This document shows, in pieces, positions 33,740 through 41,356 of a stretch of 64,000 nt of DNA (its first letter is position 1; the number at the start of each line of letters is the position of its first letter). Origin of the DNA: an uncultured Prevotella sp. Its GTDB lineage: Bacteria; Bacteroidota; Bacteroidia; Bacteroidales; Bacteroidaceae. A model generated the notes under the pieces. It was not told where the DNA came from. It worked only from the letters and a program-made list of their open reading frames with translations, and made no database searches. The position numbers and the translations under genes were made by a program. Location of the stretch: the NCBI GenBank assembly GCA_900319905.1, contig ONQB01000012.1:1-64000 (forward strand), in the 5' to 3' direction.

Positions 33740-35455
33740 TTATTCCCATCCGGCGTTTTGCTTGTAGACGCCACCCGAGAGGTCGATTTGTGTCTTAGGT
33801 ATCTGGAAGAAGCCACGCTTTGTACGAATGTTGGCCTCCTGATACGTGTCACCAATCTGTTGCTGCTCCTTATTATTATAGACAGTGATCGGCGTGCCCG
33901 TACTGCTGCCACTGCTATAGGCCTGTCCGAGCTCAGCCTTGACGAAGGCATCGAGCCCCTGACGGCGCAGGTCCCAGTAACGGATGCCCTCACCCATGAA
34001 CTCCTTGCGGCGCTCCTGCCAAATCTGCTCCCGTGTGGGGGCGGTAGTCAGGTTGTGACTGGTATTGCCGTAAGCGCGCTGACGCACCAAGTTCACATAC
34101 TGCATGGCATTGCTGCTGCCGAGTTCTGCCGCCATGAGCAGCACATCGGCGTAGCGGATAAGAATCCAGTTCTGATCCTGTGAGAGCATCATGTCGCCGC
34201 CGGTGATGTCTGACTCATATAAGGGCATTGACGTACCATCGGTAAAGATGAGCGGGCAGTACTTCTTATTGACATAGCCTGTATAGTCCATCGCATCGGT
34301 GCCTTTCTGAATGTCATAGGCTGTCTTGCCGTCACTGTTGGTAAGCTGCGTGCAGTCAATGATGGTAGCGTTGCCGCGCAGGTCATCGCTTGAGAACTGT
34401 GTCTTGGCATAAGGCGTGATGGGACAGGCTCCCCAACCGTTGCCATAAGGGGCGAAGTCGGTTGTGTTGCGCATACCGAGGTTCACCACGAAGCGGTTGC
34501 CGTCTTTGTTGCTCAGGGTGTAGTTGTCGATGTTGTTGAACTTCACCACCCAGACGATCTCATTGCTGGCTTCCTTGTACGTCGTCTTGCGTCCGGCTTC
34601 CTTAGTAGAAGCCTCGGTGCAGGCAGCAGGCCAAAGCTTATTGAAGTCAGACTCCAGCGCGTAGTTGCCGCTACCGATGCAGTCCTCGCAGTATTGCAGA
34701 GCCTGTGCCTTGGTCAATCCACCTGGCACCTCACCGCCCTTGTTGTCGTTGTAGACACCATCGTAGAAGAGGTAAACACGTGCGAGCATGGCGCCGGCGG
34801 CGTATTTCGTGATACGTCCCAGATGGCTAGCCTTGTCGGCATAGGCAGTAGTATCCATGCTGTCGGCTGCAAACTTCAGGTCGCTGACGATGAGTTTGTA
34901 CACCTCGTCGGGTGTTGCCTGAGGTACCACATCTCTGGTGGCAGTAGTCAACAAGGGCACATTCTCGAACATGCGCACCAGATCGAAGTAGGCCAGTCCG
35001 CGGATAGCGCGTGCTTGAGCCTCGCAGTCAATACGGTCGGCGCTTGAGGAGAAGTTGATACCCGGGATGGAGTTGATGAGCTGATTGCAGTTGTAGATGC
35101 ATTTGTAGTAGTCTTGCCAAATGCCATCAAACAAGTTGACCTGGTCACTCATGTAGCTGCGGTCGAAGCGGTCCATCAACCGGTCACCGCGGTCATCGGG
35201 GCCACCACCACCAAGACAGTCGTCGCTCATCGTCTCCACTGCCTGGAAGAGTGAGGGCCAGCTGCCATTGGAAACCGTACGCTGGTACATATCGTAGCAG
35301 CCTATGACCGCATAGTTGGCCTGCTCCTGCGTCTTATAGAAAGAGGTGGAGTTGCTGCTGGTCTTCGATGAGGTGTCGAGGAAACTGTCGTTACAGCCTG
35401 TCAGAGCCATCATGCCCACCCCCATCGCAAGAATATAATAGCTTATCTTTTTCAT
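33740..35455 (-). CDS. SusD-like outer-membrane lipoprotein (RagB/SusD)
   Basis: 571 residues. Lipoprotein signal MGVGMMALTGC, then the SusD start NDSFLDTSSK and the helical TPR-like scaffold (YKTQEQANYAVIGCYDMY; ARAIRGLAYFDLVRMFENVPLL; YKLIVSDLKFAADSM). The C-terminal RagB signature is EQIWQERRKEFMGEGIRYWDLRRQG. It forms the lid of the SusC channel encoded 21 bases upstream and delivers bound oligosaccharide for import. A DNFQ/GGGG-rich loop near residue 80 is not diagnostic of substrate. Confidence 0.95.
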   Translation of the reverse strand: MKKISYYILAMGVGMMALTGCNDSFLDTSSKTSSNSTSFYKTQEQANYAVIGCYDMYQRTVSNGSWPSLFQAVETMSDDCLGGGGPDDRGDRLMDRFDRSYMSDQVNLFDGIWQDYYKCIYNCNQLINSIPGINFSSSADRIDCEAQARAIRGLAYFDLVRMFENVPLLTTATRDVVPQATPDEVYKLIVSDLKFAADSMDTTAYADKASHLGRITKYAAGAMLARVYLFYDGVYNDNKGGEVPGGLTKAQALQYCEDCIGSGNYALESDFNKLWPAACTEASTKEAGRKTTYKEASNEIVWVVKFNNIDNYTLSNKDGNRFVVNLGMRNTTDFAPYGNGWGACPITPYAKTQFSSDDLRGNATIIDCTQLTNSDGKTAYDIQKGTDAMDYTGYVNKKYCPLIFTDGTSMPLYESDITGGDMMLSQDQNWILIRYADVLLMAAELGSSNAMQYVNLVRQRAYGNTSHNLTTAPTREQIWQERRKEFMGEGIRYWDLRRQGLDAFVKAELGQAYSSGSSTGTPITVYNNKEQQQIGDTYQEANIRTKRGFFQIPKTQIDLSGGVYKQNAGWE

Positions 35456-35476
35456 AATTGGTTTGCTGTTGAGAAG

Positions 35477-38400
35477 TTAGAATTTCAAGTTCACGCCCAC
35501 CATAAAGGTGCGTGCATGCGGATAGACGCCGGTATCGATACCTGACACCCATGCATCCTGGCCGAAGCCGACCTCAGGATCCATACCGCTATAGTCGGTA
35601 AACGTATAGAGGTTCTGTACCTGGAAGTAAAGACGGGCCTGACTGATGTACTTCGTATGGAGGAAATGAGCGAAGTCGTAGCCAATGGTGATATTGGCAA
35701 TGCGCAGATAGTCGCCGTCCTCCAGATAGAGATCGGAGAAGCTGGTCCAGTTATGGTCGTCATTGGTCAGACGAGGAATCTTGATGCTTGTGCCTTCTCC
35801 CGTCCAGCGCTGGAGGAAGTAAGTGGTGTAGTTGCTCAACGACGAGTTACCCCAGTTGCGGTAACCTCCGTTGGCCACCTTGAAGTCGGCAGCACCTGAG
35901 AACGTGGCTGAGAAGTCGAAGTGCTTGTAGCTGCAACCAAGGTTGAAGCCGAAGCTGTACTTAGGTATGCCGTTGCCGAGATCCACCTTATCCTTGTCGT
36001 TGATCACACCGTCGTGGTTCATATCGACAAACTTTACGTCACCGACGCCTGTGTTGGCGGTCACACCGTTACCGGCTGCCACCCAGTCGTTGAGTTCCTG
36101 CTGGTTCTGGAAGATGCCGGCTGTGCGGTAGCCCCAGAAGTAACCCATAGCGTGGCCGTCGGAACAACGATAGAACTCGGTCTGGTTGTTGAACATGACG
36201 TTGGTCGAGCCGTGTATCATACCGTCAACGGTAGGTATCCTGCCCACCTTATTCTTATTGTAGGCCATATTGGCACCAATGTTATAGCGGAAGTCCTTGC
36301 CAATCTTATCATCCCAGGTCAGACCGATTTCCACACCTTTGTTGGTTACATCTCCGCCATTGATGAACGGAGCGTCGGCACCCGCCGTAGCGATGACAGC
36401 AGCCTGCACGATCCAGTCCTTGGTCTTCTTATAGTACCAGTCGAAGTTAAGGCCAAGTCTGCTATTCAGGAAGCGGGCATCAAAGCCGAGGTCGGTCTGC
36501 TCAGAGGTTTCCCACTTCAGCTCGCGGTTACCAAGACGATTGGAGATGGCACCGGCCACGTCAGCGGCCGAGCCCTTGCCCGTACCGAAGTTATAGCCGA
36601 CACCGTCGAGTGTCACGGTCGAAGCGTAGAGGTAGGCACCGATATTGTTGTTACCTACCTGTCCCCAGCTGCCGCGTATCTTCAGGAAGTCGAGCCAGGA
36701 GGCCAGCGGTTGCATGAATTTCTCCGACGAGACGACCCAACCGGCCGACACCGATGGGAAGTAACCCCAACGATGGCCCTTGGCAAAGCGTGAGCTGCCA
36801 TCGGCACGCAGCGTAGCATTGATCATATATTTGTCCTGATAGTTCCAGCCCAGACGGCCGAAGTAGGACACACGGCGGTAATCGTCGAAGGGATAACCAG
36901 TCACGGTTCCTGTGTGACCATTGTTGTCATTACTCAGATAAGCGTGCTGCCAGTCGTCGTAGATAGCCAGCAATGTGTTGTTGCCGCCAACATAGTCACC
37001 CTCGTAGCGCTCTGCTTCCATACCAACCATGGCATTGAAGGCATGGTCGCCTATCTTCCAGTCGTAGGTAGCCGTGTTTGTCCATGTGAGTGTCCAGCTC
37101 TTGTTGATGTTCTGGCTGGCCTCCGGACCTGACGTATGCATATTGTTTGTCGTAGAAACGAAGTCTGGTGTATAGGCACGATACGTACTGGTGTTGTGGT
37201 TGAAGCCCAACTGTGTCTTGATGTGGAGGCCCTTGATGGGGGTCAGTTCAGCAAAGACGTTAGCCAGCCAGTTCTGCCTGTCACTCTTGTTGCGGCCACG
37301 GTAGAGTCCAGCCACTGGGTTGCCGTCGTACTGGTTCCAGTCAGTGGCGATGGAGTAGCTATAGCCATCATTCAGGTCAGCACGGCCGTCCTGTTGCAGA
37401 TACAACGGCTGCAAGGGTGATGTGCCGTAGGCTCCGCGCAACTTGTTGTTATACATGTTGCCGGTACCAATCTGATTGGTCTTGACAAAATTGAATGAAA
37501 TATTCTCACCGAAGGTCAGCACATTGTTGAAGAGCTTCTGCTGGGTATTGGTGCGGAAGTTGTAACGCTCGTAGTTGCTGGCGCGCTTGCCACCAACGAT
37601 GCCTTCTTGCGCATAGTAGCCTAAGGAGACAGCATACGTGCTATTTTTTGTACCGCCATTGACACCGATGGTGTAATCCTGCACCGGTGCTCCGTCCTTG
37701 AACATCTTGTCCATCCAGTTGGTGTCATAGATATTACCATTGGCATCGTGAATGGAGGCAATGTTGGCCCAGTCGTAGGCTGAGCCGCCGGAGTTGAGGT
37801 TTTGTTCATCCATGAGCGTCATGTACTCATTGGCGTTACACATCTTTATTTTACGAGCGGCACTCTGCCAACCATAGTAGCCGTCGAATGTGACCTGAGT
37901 CTTGCCGGCCTTACCCGAGCGGGTGGTCATGATGACAACACCATTGGCGGCCTGCGCACCATAGATGGCAGCCGAGGCAGCATCCTTCAGCACGTCGATG
38001 CTCTCGATGTCGGCAGGATTGATGGTAGTAGGATCTACACCGGGAATACCGTCGACCACATAGAGCGGCGCGTTGTTGCTGTTGGAGCCCTGACCACGGA
38101 TGATCACTTTCATCGAAGCGCCTGGCTGACCGCTTTCAGAGATGATGTTGACACCCGGTGACTGACCCTGCATGGCCTGCAGGGCATTGTTGGTGTTGAG
38201 CTTGGCGATGTCGTCGCCTTTGAGCTGAATCGTAGCACCGGTTACCACCTTTTTCTTCTGTACACCATAACCAATGACAACGACCTCGTTGAGGGCACTC
38301 TGCTCCTCAGTGAGCTTAATGGTAAGGTTGTTGCCTGTCACCTTCACACGCTGATCAACAAATCCAACGTAGGAGGCAATGAGCGTTTGTCCATCATTGG

Positions 38401-38617
38401 CCTCAATGGAGAAGTTGCCTTCCAAATCGGTAACAGCAACATTCTTTGAACCCTCAACTTTCAGCGTCGCGCCAATCAGTGGCTCATTGTCGGTAGCTGA
38501 GAGAACTGTGCCCCTGACAATCTTTGCGCTTAGCGTACCACCGCCAAACAACAAACTGAAGGCGGGGAAAAGCACAAACACCAACAGGACAAGTCTGCGA
38601 TAGTTAGTTTTACCCAT
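35477..38617 (-). CDS. SusC-like TonB-dependent transporter
   Basis: 1046-residue outer-membrane receptor. After the signal peptide there is a carboxypeptidase-like regulatory domain (VRGTVLSATDNEPLIGATLK ... VAVTDLEGNFSI). The SusC TonB-box-like segment and plug follow (NEVVVIGYGVQKKKVVTGA, PLYVVDGIPGVDPTTINPAD, DVLKDAASAAIYGAQAANGV). The 22-strand barrel ends in a terminal Phe (HARTFMVGVNLKF). It imports oligosaccharides bound by the SusD-like partner, energised by TonB. It is the first gene of the six-gene minus-strand operon susC-susD-two lipoproteins-GH5-GH31; the intergenic gaps are 21-89 bases. Confidence 0.96.
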   Translation of the reverse strand: MGKTNYRRLVLLVFVLFPAFSLLFGGGTLSAKIVRGTVLSATDNEPLIGATLKVEGSKNVAVTDLEGNFSIEANDGQTLIASYVGFVDQRVKVTGNNLTIKLTEEQSALNEVVVIGYGVQKKKVVTGATIQLKGDDIAKLNTNNALQAMQGQSPGVNIISESGQPGASMKVIIRGQGSNSNNAPLYVVDGIPGVDPTTINPADIESIDVLKDAASAAIYGAQAANGVVIMTTRSGKAGKTQVTFDGYYGWQSAARKIKMCNANEYMTLMDEQNLNSGGSAYDWANIASIHDANGNIYDTNWMDKMFKDGAPVQDYTIGVNGGTKNSTYAVSLGYYAQEGIVGGKRASNYERYNFRTNTQQKLFNNVLTFGENISFNFVKTNQIGTGNMYNNKLRGAYGTSPLQPLYLQQDGRADLNDGYSYSIATDWNQYDGNPVAGLYRGRNKSDRQNWLANVFAELTPIKGLHIKTQLGFNHNTSTYRAYTPDFVSTTNNMHTSGPEASQNINKSWTLTWTNTATYDWKIGDHAFNAMVGMEAERYEGDYVGGNNTLLAIYDDWQHAYLSNDNNGHTGTVTGYPFDDYRRVSYFGRLGWNYQDKYMINATLRADGSSRFAKGHRWGYFPSVSAGWVVSSEKFMQPLASWLDFLKIRGSWGQVGNNNIGAYLYASTVTLDGVGYNFGTGKGSAADVAGAISNRLGNRELKWETSEQTDLGFDARFLNSRLGLNFDWYYKKTKDWIVQAAVIATAGADAPFINGGDVTNKGVEIGLTWDDKIGKDFRYNIGANMAYNKNKVGRIPTVDGMIHGSTNVMFNNQTEFYRCSDGHAMGYFWGYRTAGIFQNQQELNDWVAAGNGVTANTGVGDVKFVDMNHDGVINDKDKVDLGNGIPKYSFGFNLGCSYKHFDFSATFSGAADFKVANGGYRNWGNSSLSNYTTYFLQRWTGEGTSIKIPRLTNDDHNWTSFSDLYLEDGDYLRIANITIGYDFAHFLHTKYISQARLYFQVQNLYTFTDYSGMDPEVGFGQDAWVSGIDTGVYPHARTFMVGVNLKF

Positions 38618-38727
38618 GATTAAAATAATTTATTAATATAAGTTTTCAGCCTAAGGTTCACAGATTACAGACAGCTGAGGCCGCCCTATAATAAGGTGTT
38701 CACATAGGTCATCTAGTTTTATCGATG

Positions 38728-38735
38728 CAAAATTA
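38728..38735 (-). promoter_or_regulatory. -7 promoter element of the susC operon
   Basis: On the minus strand TAATTTTG (38735-38728) followed by C matches the Bacteroidetes -7 element. The leader to the susC ATG (38617) would be about 105 bases. No -33 TTTG at the usual spacing, as expected if an activator such as the HTCS is needed. Confidence 0.5.
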
Positions 38736-38980
38736 ACAAATCATCACAAAAGCGTCGCGAACTGAGGTTAACGATAGGTGCACAAATGTAACACAAGGTG
38801 AAGAAATGTTTCAGAAAGGGGTAACAGAGGTTACACAGGCAATGAGCGCTGAAAACACTTATAAAGAGAGGTGGTAGTTCTTTAACATTTAAGCAAAGGT
38901 GCCGGCTGTTACGTGCTAATGCTCCGTGTCCGGGATAAAGGAGGGCGGAACAGTGGTGAAGAGCCTGTAGAATATCGGCC

Positions 38981-39014
38981 AAAAAGCATCGCGATATCAC
39001 CGAGGCCGCGATGC
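38981..39014 (-). terminator. Rho-independent terminator after the LytTR gene
   Basis: On the minus strand GCATCGCG (39014-39007) pairs with CGCGATGC (38993-38986), followed by TTTTT (38985-38981). A second perfect 12-bp hairpin (ACAGTTATTCCT 39021-39032, AGGAATAACTGT 39045-39056) stands just before it. The pair separates the two-component operon from susC. Confidence 0.8.
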
Positions 39015-39074
39015 ACAATGACAGTTATTCCTAAGCCATGGCACAGGAATAACTGTAGTTTATCGAGTGCTGGC

Positions 39075-39812
39075 TTACTGTATAAACCGATTACGAATGT
39101 ATTCGTTGAAAGCGTCCCGATAGCTGTCACCAATGGGCAGGAAGACGTCCCCCTCGACGATGACACGGTTTTTGTTCACCTCGACGATGGCGTTAAGATT
39201 GATGATGTACGACCGATGGATGCGCATGAAAGAGGACGGCAGACGGTCGAGCAGGTTCTTTAGGCGCACAAGCACCACCACAGACTTATCATTGCGCAGA
39301 TGAATCTTGACATACTCGCTCATCGCCTCGATATAGACGATATTGTCAATGCCGAGGCGCACGATGCGATAATCGGTCTTGAAATAGAGATTACGGTCAT
39401 CGTCATGCTTGATAACAGTCGACGGAGCAGCAGTGTCCTGGTCAGCTGCATGGCGCAACCGATAAGCTTTCTCCACATGCTCGGCAGCACGCTTGAAATC
39501 ATCGAGACCAAAAGGCTTGAGCAGGTAGTCGACAGCCTCCACCTTGTAGCCATCCACCGCATATTCGGAATAAGCAGTGGTAAAGACGACAAGGTAAGCA
39601 GAAGAGAGCGACTTAATGAAATCCATGCCATTGAGGTCGGGCATGTTGATGTCGCAGAAGATAGCATCCACATCCTCACTATCAAGGAAGTTGCGCGCTT
39701 CTATGGCACTCTTGAACTGCCCGACGAGTTCAAACGTCGGGATCTTCTGAATAAACGTGGCGAGCTTGAGCAGCGCCAAAGGCTCGTCGTCGATGGCTAT
39801 AACTTTAATCAT
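39075..39812 (-). CDS. LytTR-family response regulator
   Basis: 245 residues. The N-terminal receiver domain has the acidic pocket in IKVIAIDDEPLAL, the phospho-acceptor Asp in DVDAIFCDINMPDLNGMDF (about residue 55), the Thr/Ser in VVFTTAY and the Lys in LLKPFGLDDF. The C-terminal LytTR DNA-binding domain carries NIVYIEAMSEYVKIHL, LLDRLPSSFMRIHRSYIINL and FLPIGDSYRD. Its partner kinase gene overlaps it by 8 bases. Such pairs are not typical PUL regulators; this one lies between a SusC/D operon and the uronate gene set, so it may control either. Confidence 0.92.
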   Translation of the reverse strand: MIKVIAIDDEPLALLKLATFIQKIPTFELVGQFKSAIEARNFLDSEDVDAIFCDINMPDLNGMDFIKSLSSAYLVVFTTAYSEYAVDGYKVEAVDYLLKPFGLDDFKRAAEHVEKAYRLRHAADQDTAAPSTVIKHDDDRNLYFKTDYRIVRLGIDNIVYIEAMSEYVKIHLRNDKSVVVLVRLKNLLDRLPSSFMRIHRSYIINLNAIVEVNKNRVIVEGDVFLPIGDSYRDAFNEYIRNRFIQ

Positions 39813-41022
39813 TGGTTGTGGAAGATTGAATTTGTACGGGTAAGCTCAGTGATACGTCGTAGGTGTCGCCATCATCGGTAATGCGGAGCGCATAGCTTTC
39901 ACCATAGATGAGCTGCAACCGCTGACGCACATTATTCAGACCGACACCCTCTTTATGTCCTTCTGTTTTCTCCGACCTACTGTTACGGCAACAGAACAAC
40001 GTGGAGGTATCGTCAATGCTGAGTTTGATGTCTATGAAACTATTGTGCGCATAACTGACACCATGCTTGAATGCATTCTCTACAAAGGTGATGAAGATCA
40101 GCGGCGGCACCTGACGGTTGGGAACTTCATTTGGAAGGCTGACGCTGATCTTCAGGTCGTCGGTATAACGCAGACGCATCAGACGGATGTAGTTACGCAA
40201 GAACTCCACCTCGCGGTCAAGCGGCACCATGGCGTTGTTGGCCTCATAAAGCACATAACGCATCATTTTCGACAGCTCAATCAAGGCCTCCTTGGCTTTG
40301 TCGGGATCGATATCGATGAGGGTATGGATATTGTTGAGCGTGTTCATGAAGAAATGCGGGTTGATCTGATACTTCAGATATTTCAGCTGTTCCTCCACAT
40401 TCTTTTGTTGAAGCTGTTCCAGCGCATGGGCGTCATTCTCGTTCTTGAAATAAAGCTTTATGCCGATGTTCATGCCAAAGAGCAACACCAGAATGGAATA
40501 GCCAAGAAAATCCTTCTCGCCCAGCAACATGATAGGTCCCGGTGGGAAGCCGTCGTGCATGGGATGGTGATAAAACCTTTTTCGCTGGCCGTTGCCATGA
40601 GGATGATTTCGCCAGTCTCTCCAGGTCTTAAGCCCATCATCGTCGGATTGTGCCCCATCTTTTATCTTCCCATCCATCATCTCGGGAGGACGACCGTGGG
40701 GTATGAACTTACGACCCACCTCCGTCTTAGACAACAAGTGACGACCGATGCCAAAGCCGCATAGGAGCAACAGGACGAGCAACAGGTAACGTACCGCATG
40801 ATGTCCATAGACCAGCTGTGGAGAGACGAAAGAGTTGTGGATTAGAAAAAAGAACAGATAAGTTCCAAACAACATCCAAATTCCGAAGACATCGTGCCAG
40901 GCAAACACTACTGTCGGTTTATTGAGCGAGTGGAGGTAGAATGTGAGCAACGGTGTGGCGAACAGCAACACCCAGAGTCCCACATAAACTAATTTTTCCT
41001 TAATTGATGTAGAAATTGTCAT
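39805..41022 (-). CDS. LytS-type sensor histidine kinase
   Basis: A membrane histidine kinase of the His_kinase/LytS (PF06580) type. Four membrane segments span the N-terminal part (LVYVGLWVLLFATPLLTFYL; FGIWMLFGTYLFFFLI; YLLLVLLLLCGFGIG; FLGYSILVLLFGMNIGIKLY). A charged His- and Gly-rich loop with GRPPEMMDGK lies between the third and fourth. The kinase core has LKYQINPHFFMNTLNNIHTL, with the phospho-His in NPHFF, and an ATPase with FVENAFKHG and GVGLNNVRQRL. The frame is open back to 41181; starts at 41043 or 41022 are more likely because the first membrane segment follows directly. The gene overlaps the regulator start, indicating translational coupling. Confidence 0.88.
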   Translation of the reverse strand: MTISTSIKEKLVYVGLWVLLFATPLLTFYLHSLNKPTVVFAWHDVFGIWMLFGTYLFFFLIHNSFVSPQLVYGHHAVRYLLLVLLLLCGFGIGRHLLSKTEVGRKFIPHGRPPEMMDGKIKDGAQSDDDGLKTWRDWRNHPHGNGQRKRFYHHPMHDGFPPGPIMLLGEKDFLGYSILVLLFGMNIGIKLYFKNENDAHALEQLQQKNVEEQLKYLKYQINPHFFMNTLNNIHTLIDIDPDKAKEALIELSKMMRYVLYEANNAMVPLDREVEFLRNYIRLMRLRYTDDLKISVSLPNEVPNRQVPPLIFITFVENAFKHGVSYAHNSFIDIKLSIDDTSTLFCCRNSRSEKTEGHKEGVGLNNVRQRLQLIYGESYALRITDDGDTYDVSLSLPVQIQSSTTND

Positions 41023-41356
41023 TAGCAACTTCAGTTTGTACATGAATAACGAAAGGCTGTAAGATTTATTGTCGGCAGGAACAGGATGCAAACCTATCCG
41101 GCCGCACTCAAGCCGTTCGTCACTGGCTGTGGAAAAGCATACAAAAAGAAAGAGCGGGGCACATCCCGACTCATCAGCCATGCCCTGCTCTTCTCAATAA
41201 GGGATACCAAGGCGAGTGATGGTAAGAAACCTTCTGTCATCGTATTTTCATCTTAATAGTTTCAACAAAAATAATAAGATTTCTCCAATCATCGCCTAAG
41301 AACTCAATGAACTCGACGAAATAATCAGTCAACGCCTTTATCTGACGGTAAAAGCG

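Larger units (their letters stand above)
38618..39074. other. Intergenic region between susC and the response-regulator gene
   Basis: About 450 bases. It holds the susC leader with a -7 promoter element at 38728-38735, and two hairpins downstream of the response-regulator gene. I see no gene. Confidence 0.6.
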
